NCBI GenBank assembly: GCA_903879825.1
Contig: CAIRND010000295.1
Coordinates: forward strand, 1-7,528
Origin: an uncultured Geobacteraceae bacterium
GTDB lineage: Bacteria; Desulfobacterota; Desulfuromonadia; Geobacterales; Pseudopelobacteraceae
DNA: 7,528 nucleotides
Direction of reading: 5' to 3'
Part shown: piece after piece, positions 1 to 6,965 of the stretch
Numbering within the stretch: position 1 is the stretch's first letter
How the letters are laid out: each line of letters begins with the position of its first letter
Notes under the pieces: model-generated
What the model saw: the letters and a program-made list of their open reading frames with translations, nothing else
The model's database searches: none
What the model was told of the DNA's origin: nothing
Position numbers and translations under genes: made by a program

Positions 1-489
1 CATGTCTTTGCGCCGCAGGTCGGCAACCATCTCCTCGACTCGCGCTTCAAGATTTTTGTGAAGCAGCCTCAACTCTTCCTCCGCGTGCTTTCGTTCCTGA
101 ATCAGCGCCCATTCACGCAAGCCGCGCTGTGCGACGCGCGATATTCCGGCAATCTTCTCCGCTGACTTGACTACATAATCCAGCACGCCGGCCTTCATGG
201 CATCCACGGCTATCTGCTCATTGCCCTGGGATGTCATCAAAACAACCGGACAGCGCCTCTGTACCGTCGTCATCAACTCACTGCCGTCACCATCGGGCAA
301 ACGGAAGTCGGTCAGGACAAGATCCGGCATCTGCCGTTCTATAGCCGTCCGTGCACTCCTCAGGGTCGTGACGATTTCCAGGCGATACTCTTCCGGAGCA
401 TCCTGAAGCGATACTTTCATCAGATCGGCATGATTTCCATCATCCTCCACAAGCAATATCAGAGGCGCATCTGTGTTATCGGTCAGCAT
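1..489 (-). CDS. Response-regulator receiver domain, N-terminus of a probable hybrid histidine kinase (partial)
   Basis: The first 163 residues of a two-component signalling protein; the 3' part lies beyond position 1. Residues about 10-125 form a CheY-like receiver. The acidic pocket is VEDD (D16, D17), the phospho-acceptor is D61 in LTDFRLPDGDG, the switch Thr/Ser lies in LMTS (T86/S87), and the conserved lysine is K108, followed by Ser rather than the usual Pro. Residues about 128-163 (ERKHAEEELRLLHKNLEARVEE) look like a signalling coiled coil. In this family such a linker normally leads into a PAS or HisKA/HATPase module, so the missing part is probably a kinase rather than a DNA-binding output; that is inference. 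The ATG at 489 is chosen because a stop lies nine codons upstream with no other good start between, and AGAGACGGGAA gives a modest ribosome-binding site. It lies 153 bases downstream of the hybrid kinase on the same strand, so co-transcription is plausible. Confidence 0.85.
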   Translation of the reverse strand, partial: MLTDNTDAPLILLVEDDGNHADLMKVSLQDAPEEYRLEIVTTLRSARTAIERQMPDLVLTDFRLPDGDGSELMTTVQRRCPVVLMTSQGNEQIAVDAMKAGVLDYVVKSAEKIAGISRVAQRGLREWALIQERKHAEEELRLLHKNLEARVEEMVADLRRKDM

Positions 490-642
490 GGGTTCCCGTC
501 TCTTTCTGGCCAATTCACCCTTTAGGGGCATGGAATTTACCAAAGTACCGTTTTTGATGTGTAGGGGCGATAGCACGTTTCACCTGCTTCACCCGCCTTT
601 GATCTCCGTGGCAAAAGGGTATTTCAGCAATTTCCATTTTCC
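490..642. other. Intergenic stretch between the two signalling genes
   Basis: There is no convincing terminator: the only short dyad is CCC-TTTA-GGG near 518-526. There is no clear promoter either. On the minus strand a 40-codon frame starts at 637, immediately after the kinase stop codon, and ends at 515. It has an AAGGA only two bases from its ATG and no recognisable motif, so I do not call it a gene. The lack of a terminator is compatible with readthrough from the kinase gene into the receiver gene. Confidence 0.4.
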
Positions 643-2799
643 TTATCGGTTTCTTTCATGCTTTTCATCAGCAATGACATTGGCTACCGCCTTGGTAAAA
701 GTGTGCATGGAGTATGGTTTTTTTATAAAGGCCATGACGCCCATTTCCGCACAGATGGTAATCCGCTCATCCTGCATGAAACCCGAGGCAAATAGCACCT
801 TCACATCTGGTCTGATCTGCCTGATTTCAAGATAGGCATCCATACCCGATTTTTTCGGCATGATCATATCCATGACAACAGCTGTGATCCCGGCGTTGTG
901 CTCTCTATAGATCGTCACAGCCTCTTCGCCGTTTGCCGCCAGCAGCACCTGATAACCGCACTCTTCAAGCATTGCTTGTGCCGTCTCACGAATAAGCGGT
1001 TCATCTTCAACAACAAGAATCAAGCCTTCACCCATCGTGATATAATCGGGATCAGTCATTGGAACGGAAATCCCGTCACCGGCACACATCGGCAGATAGA
1101 TATTAAAGGTGGTTCCGGTTCCCGGTTCGGAATACACGTCAATAAAACCATGATGTTGCTGCACGATGGTATAGACCATGGAAAGGCCGAGGCCAGTTCC
1201 CATCCCCTTTTCCTTGGTTGTGAAAAACGGGTCGAATATTCTGCTGACCGTCTGGGTGTCCATACCTATTCCGGTATCGCGTACCGATAGCTGCCAATAT
1301 TCCGTACGCTCCTTAGCGCCGGGGTGGGAGAGGCAGAAATGCCGGTCCGACAGCAGCCTTTCCGTTGTAACGTTCAATGTGCCGCCGCAGACATCCCCCT
1401 GCTTCCTCATGGTTGTCATGGCATGACCGGCATTTACGCAGAGGTTCAACAGTACCTGCTCTATCTGGCCGGAATCGGCATTAATCACTATCGGACAATC
1501 CGGAATATTGATGGTAAGCGCTACGGACTTATCGAAAGTATGCCGACAGATATCAACAACACGTTTGATGGCGAGCCGTAAATCAACCGGGGCGAGAGCA
1601 GTCTCCTGTTTTCTGGAGATAACCATGAGCTGTGCCACAATGTCGGCGGCTCGACTACTCAGATCAATAACATTGTCAATTTTTGTGCAGAGATGCTCGT
1701 TGCTCAGCTCCTTACCACTTTTGATCTGCATCCGCAGCAGTGAAGCCGTTCCCATGATACCCCCCAGAACGTTATTGAAATCATGGGACAGACCGCCCGC
1801 CAGGGTGCCGACAATCTCCATCTTCTGCGACTGACGGAGCTGACCTTCAAGCTGCATACGCTCCTCTTCGGCCCGCTTGCGATCGGTAATATCCAGAATA
1901 CTCCAGATAGAACCCTCCTCGGGATTGTGAGGGCTTACGGCCTGACCGACGAGATTACACCAGAACTGAGTTCCGTCCTGCTTTTTCATTATCAAATCTT
2001 CTGAATAGATGCCTCCGGATGCAATGGTTGAATAGGCTTTTCTCCCTATATCCTCATACGATTCCTTGTCGACGTAGAACACAGCAGTATCCATGTTTTG
2101 AGTAGTTCCGATTTCATAGCCAAAAATCTTACAATGTGCGGGATTTGCCCAGATCGCTTTGCGGTTTTTGACAAAGATGATCCCGACGGACGAGCAGTTC
2201 AGAATTACCTGCTGTTCGCTCGAAAGTTTCCGGTACTGTCCTTCACTTTCCTGCAGCAGTTTCTGGCCGGCTTCGTATTCACCGATCTGTACCCGCAGCA
2301 GCTCTTCCGTCGCCAGAAGCTGATCATTCTGCTCTCGCAGAGACTCTTCATTCATTTGCAGCTCTTCATTCTGTTCCTGAAGAGTATCCTTAAGCGCCAG
2401 CAAAGCTTCTTCGGCCTGTTTGCGGTCGGAAATATCGCGCCATACCGTATAGATGAGAACTCTTTCGCCATCCCGGATAAGGGTCAGGGAAACATCGACA
2501 GGAAATACCTCACCATCCATCCGCTTGTGCAGCCATTCGAAGTGGAGCGATCCCGTATCAATGACGTTGGCCATCATCTCCTCGGCCTTTTCAAAAGAGT
2601 TACGGCCGTCCGGCTGAATTTCAGGCGAAACCACCGAGGGGTGCGTGTTGAAAATTTGCTCTTTTGAAGTAGCATGCAGCATGGTAACTGCCGCCTGATT
2701 ACATTTGATAAAGCAGTTGTTCTCGATCAGCAGGCACGCATCAGGAGAACATTCGAACAGGGTTTCGAACATGGTATCATCGACATATGGCTGGTTCAT
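643..2799 (-). CDS. PAS-PAS hybrid sensor histidine kinase with C-terminal receiver
   Basis: A two-component sensor of 718 residues from the chosen start (734 from the upstream GTG at 2847; residue numbers below use the longer form). PAS 1 spans about 25-145, a glutamate-rich coiled coil about 142-210, and PAS 2 about 212-325, both PAS domains ending in W/L-x-DI-[ST]-DRK. HisKA has its phospho-acceptor His355 in GLSHDFNN. The HATPase has an N box at 465-476 (N468, N472), G1 DTGIGM 524-529, F box FDPFFTTK 538-545 and G2 GTGLGLS 550-556. The C-terminal receiver, about 609-727, has E614/D615, phospho-acceptor D660, S688 and K710. No membrane segment or signal peptide is evident, so it is probably a cytoplasmic sensor. 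I prefer ATG 2799 because GGGAGA lies five bases upstream, whereas GTG 2847 has no visible ribosome-binding site. The ligand is unknown. Its position after the sulfate operon is not evidence that it senses sulfur, since a terminator separates them. Confidence 0.93.
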   Translation of the reverse strand: MNQPYVDDTMFETLFECSPDACLLIENNCFIKCNQAAVTMLHATSKEQIFNTHPSVVSPEIQPDGRNSFEKAEEMMANVIDTGSLHFEWLHKRMDGEVFPVDVSLTLIRDGERVLIYTVWRDISDRKQAEEALLALKDTLQEQNEELQMNEESLREQNDQLLATEELLRVQIGEYEAGQKLLQESEGQYRKLSSEQQVILNCSSVGIIFVKNRKAIWANPAHCKIFGYEIGTTQNMDTAVFYVDKESYEDIGRKAYSTIASGGIYSEDLIMKKQDGTQFWCNLVGQAVSPHNPEEGSIWSILDITDRKRAEEERMQLEGQLRQSQKMEIVGTLAGGLSHDFNNVLGGIMGTASLLRMQIKSGKELSNEHLCTKIDNVIDLSSRAADIVAQLMVISRKQETALAPVDLRLAIKRVVDICRHTFDKSVALTINIPDCPIVINADSGQIEQVLLNLCVNAGHAMTTMRKQGDVCGGTLNVTTERLLSDRHFCLSHPGAKERTEYWQLSVRDTGIGMDTQTVSRIFDPFFTTKEKGMGTGLGLSMVYTIVQQHHGFIDVYSEPGTGTTFNIYLPMCAGDGISVPMTDPDYITMGEGLILVVEDEPLIRETAQAMLEECGYQVLLAANGEEAVTIYREHNAGITAVVMDMIMPKKSGMDAYLEIRQIRPDVKVLFASGFMQDERITICAEMGVMAFIKKPYSMHTFTKAVANVIADEKHERNR

Positions 2800-2804
2800 C
2801 ACAG

Positions 2805-2810
2805 TCTCCC
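2805..2810 (-). promoter_or_regulatory. Ribosome-binding site deciding the kinase start
   Basis: On the minus strand GGGAGA lies five bases upstream of the ATG at 2799. The competing in-frame GTG at 2847 is preceded by AT-rich sequence without a purine-rich motif. Confidence 0.5.
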
Positions 2811-2865
2811 GCACGTCACTCTCGCTGCAGTACGTTATCGTATTCACAAGATATTTTGTTCGTTG

Positions 2866-2888
2866 AGTGACGTTGTTAAGCCGTCACT
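2866..2888. repeat. 7-bp inverted repeat, possible operator
   Basis: AGTGACG (2866-2872) and CGTCACT (2882-2888) are perfect inverted arms separated by nine bases. The dyad sits in the 5' region of the hybrid kinase gene, and its right arm coincides with the transcription start implied by the candidate promoter at 2895-2923. It could be a dimeric repressor operator or a short hairpin in the leader. There is no U-tract, so it is not a terminator. Confidence 0.35.
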
Positions 2889-2894
2889 GATGCG

Positions 2895-2923
2895 ATCATG
2901 CCATGGAGCTTTTCAAAAATCAA
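2895..2923 (-). promoter_or_regulatory. Weak candidate sigma-70 promoter for the hybrid kinase
   Basis: On the minus strand TTGATT (2918-2923) and CATGAT (2895-2900) are separated by 17 bases. Each matches its consensus at four of six positions. A start near 2888 would leave a leader of about 90 bases. The site lies beyond the operon terminator, where a new promoter is expected, but the match is weak. Confidence 0.25.
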
Positions 2924-3009
2924 CTATCCCGCCGCACGCATCGGTGTATAACGATAGTTTAGAAGAGTGCCGCATTGCCAAACGAGCCGGTACGACCTGT
3001 GTTGCTGCG

Positions 3010-3167
3010 TTTTTTTGTTGGTCGTGGATTCCTTCTTTGGAATAAAAAAAGAGGCCCGACAGGGACAGAGAGTAATAATCCTGTTCCTGTCTGGCCTCCT
3101 TTTTTTTGGCCAGCGCAGAATGTATGTTTTCCGTAGGTCACATCCGACTCCGTTATCATCCGGAACG
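3010..3167 (-). repeat. Decayed direct-repeat copy downstream of cysA (copy A)
   Basis: On the minus strand, starting just after the cysA stop codon, this segment resembles 7269 down to 6933 in the same orientation. Three blocks align. Block 3131-3167 matches 7232-7269, the tail of the gene before yezD, at about 32 of 38 positions. Block 3035-3131 matches 6958-7055, the leader/terminator, at about 75 of 98. The run 3010-3042 matches the sbp ribosome-binding site and first codons at about 24 of 33, ungapped; it shares the eight bases at 3035-3042 with the previous block. The first two blocks touch here but are 176 bases apart in the other copy, so the yezD body is missing. The counts are from hand alignment. 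Confidence 0.75.
3044..3107 (-). terminator. Strong terminator at the end of the sulfate operon, bidirectional in form
   Basis: On the minus strand a long stem pairs GAGGCCAGACAGG with its partner arm (3051-3098). The loop is around GATTATTACT, there are two internal mismatches, and a run of seven U follows (3050-3044). On the plus strand the same stem is followed, after CC, by eight T (3100-3107), so it could stop transcription both ways. Just upstream on the minus strand, CTGGCC (3113-3108) can pair with GGCCAG (3096-3091) at the foot of the terminator stem, giving a competing hairpin as in the copy before sbp. Confidence 0.85.
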
Positions 3168-3173
3168 TAACTC

Positions 3174-4211
3174 CTAAATCTGGTAATCTTCGACAAAAAC
3201 TCTGACCTGTCGCGGTCGTACAAATACTGACTCCCCTTGTTGCAGGCCAAGCGCTTGAAATACATCTCTCGTCAACTCGGCTTCAATCAATTCATTATTC
3301 CCGTCAATGGCTAACGTAACCCGGACCGCCGGTCCCAGCTTTTGAATATGCCTGATGTCGGCACGGAGTGCCGTTGAGTCCTGCGGACTGCGCTCTATTT
3401 CGATATCATGCGAGCGAACATATGACACGGCGCTGTCGTTTGCATCCTGTTGCCCGCCACCACCCTGATGCATTCGGCCATGGAACAGGTTAACGTTACC
3501 AAGAAAATTGAGCACGAAAGGGTTGGCCGGATGTTCGTAGACCTGGTCTGGCGTACCGGACTGTTCGATCTTGCCCTTATTCATGACGACAATGCGGTCG
3601 GCAACCTCCAGAGCCTCTTCCTGATCGTGGGTAACAAATACGCTGGTAACGTGAATTTCATCATGCAGTTTGCGCAGCCACCGGCGCAGTTCAGCCCGCA
3701 CCTGGGCGTCCAGCGCGCCAAATGGCTCATCCAGCAATAGCACCTGCGGCTCCACCGCCAGTGCACGGGCCAGGGCAATTCGCTGACGCTGACCTCCGGA
3801 AAGTTGTGCCGGATACCGCTGTGCCTGGGCCTCCATCTGCACCAGCTTCAGCAGTTTCATGACTTTTTCCGTAATTTCCCCTTTGGATGGGCGCGTGGCA
3901 CGGGGCCGTACCCGCAATCCGAAGGCAATATTCTCAAAAACTGTCAAATGCCGGAACAGGGCATAATGTTGGAAGACGAAACCGACCTGACGCTCGCGCA
4001 CGTGGGAATGGGTAGTATCCTGACCGTTGAACAATATCCGGCCGGCATCAGCTGATTCCAGTCCGGCGATGATTCGCAGTAGAGTCGTCTTGCCAGACCC
4101 GGAGGGACCAAGCAGCGCCACCAGTTCACCGGAGGGAATAGTTAGATTGACATCCTTCAAAGCGGCAAACGTGCCGAACTGTTTACTTATATTTTCAATT
4201 TCGATACTCAT
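3174..4211 (-). CDS. cysA: Sulfate/thiosulfate ABC transporter ATP-binding protein CysA
   Basis: This is the cytoplasmic ATPase (345 residues) that powers sulfate/thiosulfate import through the CysT-CysW channel. The nucleotide-binding domain covers about 1-235. Walker A is GPSGSGKT (35-42, K41), the Q-loop glutamine is Q81, the ABC signature is LSGGQ (137-141), Walker B is VLLLDEP (157-163, catalytic E162), the D-loop follows as GALD, and the switch histidine is H195 in VTHDQEEA. A glycine-rich linker (about 248-258) leads to a C-terminal TOBE-like regulatory domain to residue 345, containing SHDIEIER as in CysA proteins. Length is usual for the family (about 340-365). The start is ATG 4211, with AGGTGA just upstream and 17 bases after the cysW stop. 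It is the last gene of the operon, with the terminator about 75 bases beyond its TAG. A molybdate (ModC) or iron ATPase is unlikely given the sulfate-type partners. Confidence 0.96.
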   Translation of the reverse strand: MSIEIENISKQFGTFAALKDVNLTIPSGELVALLGPSGSGKTTLLRIIAGLESADAGRILFNGQDTTHSHVRERQVGFVFQHYALFRHLTVFENIAFGLRVRPRATRPSKGEITEKVMKLLKLVQMEAQAQRYPAQLSGGQRQRIALARALAVEPQVLLLDEPFGALDAQVRAELRRWLRKLHDEIHVTSVFVTHDQEEALEVADRIVVMNKGKIEQSGTPDQVYEHPANPFVLNFLGNVNLFHGRMHQGGGGQQDANDSAVSYVRSHDIEIERSPQDSTALRADIRHIQKLGPAVRVTLAIDGNNELIEAELTRDVFQALGLQQGESVFVRPRQVRVFVEDYQI

Positions 4212-4228
4212 AATTCACCTGTATAAAC

Positions 4229-5101
4229 TTAGTTGTTTTCCAACTGCTGCCGAACTTTCCATTCGGCTATGGTTTTAATCGCCAGGGTAATCAAGGCCAG
4301 AAACGCCAGCAGAGAGGCTACGGCAAAAGCGGCAGTATAGTTGTACTCGTTGTAGAGAATTTCCACATGCAGAGGCACGGTGTTGGTCATACCGCGAATG
4401 TGGCCGGAGACGACCGAAACTGCGCCGAATTCGCCCATTGCCCGGGCGTTGCAGAGAATGACACCATAGATAATGCCCCACTTGATATTGGGCAGGGTCA
4501 CACGGAAAAAAGTTTGCAGACCGGTGGCACCCAGTACCAGGGCAGCCTCTTCCTCTTCCTTGCCCTGTGCTTCCATCAGCGGGATCAGTTCACGGGCCAC
4601 AAATGGAAAGGTGACGAAGATAGTGGCCAATATTATACCCGGCACGGCAAAGACAATTCTGATGTCATGATCCTGCAACCACGGACCGACCCACCCCTGC
4701 AAGCCAAAGATAAGCACATAGATCAGACCGGAGATAACCGGCGAGACCGAAAATGGCAGATCAATCAGGGTGATTAATAGATTTTTCCCGGGGAAACTGA
4801 ACTTGGCAATGGACCAGGCGGCAGTCACACCGAAGAACAGATTGAGCGGCACGGTTATGGCGGCGGTGATCAGCGTCAGCTTGATCGATGACAAGGTATC
4901 CGGCTCTTTCAGCGCCTCCAGATACACAGAGAGTCCCTTCTCGAACGCCTGACTGAATACGGCTGCCAACGGCAGCACCAGGAACAACGTCAGAAAAATC
5001 AGGGCAATGGCAATCAGGACCCAGCGCACGACTGTCGGTTCGGTCTGTGCCCGATCAGTCGTACTCTGTGATGTATGAGTTATATTTTTTTGTGTAGACA
5101 T
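4229..5101 (-). CDS. cysW: Sulfate/thiosulfate ABC transporter permease CysW
   Basis: One of the two inner-membrane channel subunits of the sulfate importer, 290 residues. After a polar, Ser/Thr-rich N-terminus (1-25) there are about six hydrophobic segments, near 27-50, 72-98, 108-133, 148-168, 208-230 and 255-277. The BPD-transport EAA loop that docks onto the ATPase lies at about 184-204 (EEAALVLGATGLQTF, then RVTLP). The motifs DLPFSVSPVISGLIYVLIFG and NARAMGEFGAVSVVSGHI are characteristic of CysW. The start is ATG 5101, with GTGGAG just upstream overlapping the end of cysT; the gap is 12 bases. It is expected to pair with CysT as a heterodimer and to bind two CysA subunits. Confidence 0.95.
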   Translation of the reverse strand: MSTQKNITHTSQSTTDRAQTEPTVVRWVLIAIALIFLTLFLVLPLAAVFSQAFEKGLSVYLEALKEPDTLSSIKLTLITAAITVPLNLFFGVTAAWSIAKFSFPGKNLLITLIDLPFSVSPVISGLIYVLIFGLQGWVGPWLQDHDIRIVFAVPGIILATIFVTFPFVARELIPLMEAQGKEEEEAALVLGATGLQTFFRVTLPNIKWGIIYGVILCNARAMGEFGAVSVVSGHIRGMTNTVPLHVEILYNEYNYTAAFAVASLLAFLALITLAIKTIAEWKVRQQLENN

Positions 5102-5113
5102 GACAACTCCACT

Positions 5114-5944
5114 CTATTCCGCGTATCTTCTGCTCCATTTTTGGAGAAGGTTTACCACCAGCAGCATTAAAAACGAAGCCAGCAACATCACGCAGGCAAT
5201 GGCCGTGGCACCTTGATAGTCGAACTGTTCAAGTTTGGTAATAATCAGCAGCGGGGTAATTTCTGACACCATCGGCATATTTCCGGCGATAAAAATGAGC
5301 GAACCATATTCCCCCACGGCCCGGGCGAATGACAAGGCAAAGCCGGTCAGGATCGACGGCAGCAGCAGGGGAAAGATCACTCGCTGCAACGTCTGCCAGC
5401 GATTGGCCCCCAGGCAGACCGCCGCCTCTTCCAGTTCGGTGTCGATCTCTTCTATCACCGGCTGAACGGTGCGCACGACAAAAGGGAGGCCGATAAAAGT
5501 CATGGCGAGCACGATGCCGAGCGGTGTAAACGCAACCTTGATACCGAGCGGTTCCAGATAGCGACCTACCCAGCCGTTGGGGGAATAGATGGTAGCCAGG
5601 GTGATACCGGCGACAGCGGTCGGCAGGGCAAAGGGAAGATCCACCAGCGCGTCGGCTATCCGCCGTCCCGGAAAGCGGTATCGAACCAGTACCCAGGCGA
5701 CCAGCACCCCAAATAGGGAGTTGATAATCGCCGCTATAATAGCCGCACCAAAGGTCACCTTGTACGAGGCCATAACCCGTGGCGCGGTGACGGTGCTGAT
5801 GAACTCACCCCAGGTCAGCCCGGCTGTTCTAAAAACCAGGGCCGACAAGGGGAGCAATACGATCACGCTCAGGTAGAAGATCGTAAAGCCAAGGGTCATA
5901 CCGAAGCCGGGCAGGACGTTGTTATGTCGCTTGAAAAGTTTCAT
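5114..5944 (-). CDS. cysT: Sulfate/thiosulfate ABC transporter permease CysT (CysU)
   Basis: The second channel subunit of the sulfate importer, 276 residues, with about six membrane segments. The first is residues 15-38 and the last 245-267. The EAA loop lies near 171-192 (LEEAAVCLGANRWQTLQ, then RVIFP). DLPFALPTAVAGITLATIY and ARAVGEYGSLIFIAGNMP are CysT hallmarks. The frame extends upstream to 6016, but that part lies inside sbp. I choose ATG 5944, which overlaps the sbp stop by one base (TAATG). This start has no clear ribosome-binding site of its own and probably depends on translational coupling, which would tie permease synthesis to the binding protein. The gene is followed by cysW after 12 bases. 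Confidence 0.95.
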   Translation of the reverse strand: MKLFKRHNNVLPGFGMTLGFTIFYLSVIVLLPLSALVFRTAGLTWGEFISTVTAPRVMASYKVTFGAAIIAAIINSLFGVLVAWVLVRYRFPGRRIADALVDLPFALPTAVAGITLATIYSPNGWVGRYLEPLGIKVAFTPLGIVLAMTFIGLPFVVRTVQPVIEEIDTELEEAAVCLGANRWQTLQRVIFPLLLPSILTGFALSFARAVGEYGSLIFIAGNMPMVSEITPLLIITKLEQFDYQGATAIACVMLLASFLMLLVVNLLQKWSRRYAE

Positions 5945-6948
5945 TATTTTGTTGGTGCGTAGATCTGGTCGAATGTGCCGCCATCGGCAAAATGTGTTTT
6001 CTGAGCCTTCTGCCATCCTCCGAAGTCACGATCGATGATGTACAATCTCTTGATTTTGGCCAGTTTTGTCGGAATCTTGGCGTTGATCGGGCGGTAGTAA
6101 TGTTTGGCGGCGATCTTTTGTCCCTCGTCAGTGTAGAGATATTTCAGGTACTCTTCGGCCACTTTGCGCGTTCCGCGACGGTCTACGACCTTGTCGATTA
6201 CGGTGACCGGCGGTTCAGCCAGAATGCTTTCAGGAGGTGTCACGACATCAAACTTGTCTGGACCAAGCTCGTTAATGGCCAGAAAAGCTTCGTTTTCCCA
6301 GGCCAGCAGCACATCACCAATTCCGCGCTGTACGAACGTATTCGTTGAACCACGGGCCCCTGAATCAAGCACCGGCACGTTTTTGAAAAGTTTGGCAACA
6401 AATTCTTTTGCCGTGGCATCACTGCCACCCGGCAGATGTTTGGCAAAAGCCCAGGCAGCCAGATAGTTCCAGCGGGCGCCGCCAGAGGTTTTGGGATTTG
6501 GTGTAATGACAGCAATACCCGGCTTTACCAGATCGTCCCAGTTTTTGATCTTCTTCGGGTTGCCTTTCCGCACAAGAAAGACGATGGAGGAGGTGTAGGG
6601 AGCACTGTTATGAGGGAGTTCCTTCTGCCATCCTGGTGTGATCAGCCCTTTTTCGGCAATGGCGTCGATGTCGTAGGCCAGTGCCAGGGTGACGACATCG
6701 GCTTCCAACCCGTCAATAACAGCGCGGGCCTGCTTGCCAGAGCCACCATGTGATTGTTTGATGGTGACTTTCTGACCGGACTTCTTCTGCCAATAGTGGG
6801 CAAACGAATTATTGAAGTCCGTGTATAGCTCGCGGGTCGGATCGTAGGAAACGTTCAACAGGGTGACGTCAGCGGCGAGGGCAGCGGTTGTCAGCGACAG
6901 GGCCAATGTTGCAGATACAAAGATTGTTACGATTTTTTTGATGTTCAT
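5944..6948 (-). CDS. sbp: Periplasmic sulfate-binding protein
   Basis: A 334-residue substrate-binding lipid-free periplasmic protein that captures sulfate and delivers it to CysT/CysW. Residues 1-25 form a signal peptide: MNIKK, a hydrophobic core, then TAALA followed by ADV, which fits a signal peptidase I AxA site. Two family signatures are visible: SHGGSGKQARAVIDGLEADVV (66-86, of which the first part is the anion-binding loop) and NPKTSGGARWNYLAAW (151-166). Further matches are GARGSTNTFVQRGIGDVLLAWENEA in part (198-221) and the C-terminal IDRDFGGW (305-312). I cannot separate Sbp from the thiosulfate paralogue CysP by eye. The start is ATG 6948 with AAAGGAG six bases upstream. The longer frame to 6981 would begin inside the terminator stem and bury the signal peptide. 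It leads the operon and is preceded by the leader hairpin at 6966-7055. Confidence 0.95.
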   Translation of the reverse strand: MNIKKIVTIFVSATLALSLTTAALAADVTLLNVSYDPTRELYTDFNNSFAHYWQKKSGQKVTIKQSHGGSGKQARAVIDGLEADVVTLALAYDIDAIAEKGLITPGWQKELPHNSAPYTSSIVFLVRKGNPKKIKNWDDLVKPGIAVITPNPKTSGGARWNYLAAWAFAKHLPGGSDATAKEFVAKLFKNVPVLDSGARGSTNTFVQRGIGDVLLAWENEAFLAINELGPDKFDVVTPPESILAEPPVTVIDKVVDRRGTRKVAEEYLKYLYTDEGQKIAAKHYYRPINAKIPTKLAKIKRLYIIDRDFGGWQKAQKTHFADGGTFDQIYAPTK

Positions 6949-6954
6949 ATTATT

Positions 6955-6961
6955 CTCCTTT
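6955..6961 (-). promoter_or_regulatory. Ribosome-binding site of sbp
   Basis: AAAGGAG on the minus strand lies six bases from ATG 6948. It is the strongest ribosome-binding site in the operon and fixes the start. It lies only a few bases after the U-tract of the leader hairpin. Confidence 0.85.
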
Positions 6962-6965
6962 GGAA

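Noticed and set aside
515..637. 40-codon minus-strand frame between the kinase and the receiver gene
   Set aside because: Its AAGGA is only two bases from the ATG, it has no recognisable motif, and no homology can be judged here. It could be a short coupled peptide but support is too thin.
2098..2667. 189-codon plus-strand frame
   Set aside because: It lies wholly opposite the PAS region of the hybrid kinase, whose domains are unmistakable; it is an antisense shadow. The same holds for the other plus-strand frames opposite cysA, cysW, cysT and sbp.
2800..2847. GTG 2847 as the kinase start
   Set aside because: No ribosome-binding site is visible, while ATG 2799 has GGGAGA at five bases and still precedes the first PAS domain. 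It remains possible.
2924..3265. Minus-strand frames at 2924-3265 and 2959-3159, and a plus-strand frame at 2967-3170
   Set aside because: They run through the terminator hairpin and homopolymer runs, and the first also overlaps cysA. The reading is explained by the repeat remnant.
5114..6016. Longer start for CysT at 6016
   Set aside because: The extra 24 codons overlap the sbp C-terminus and encode a polar stretch not expected in the family; the TAATG junction at 5944 is the natural start.
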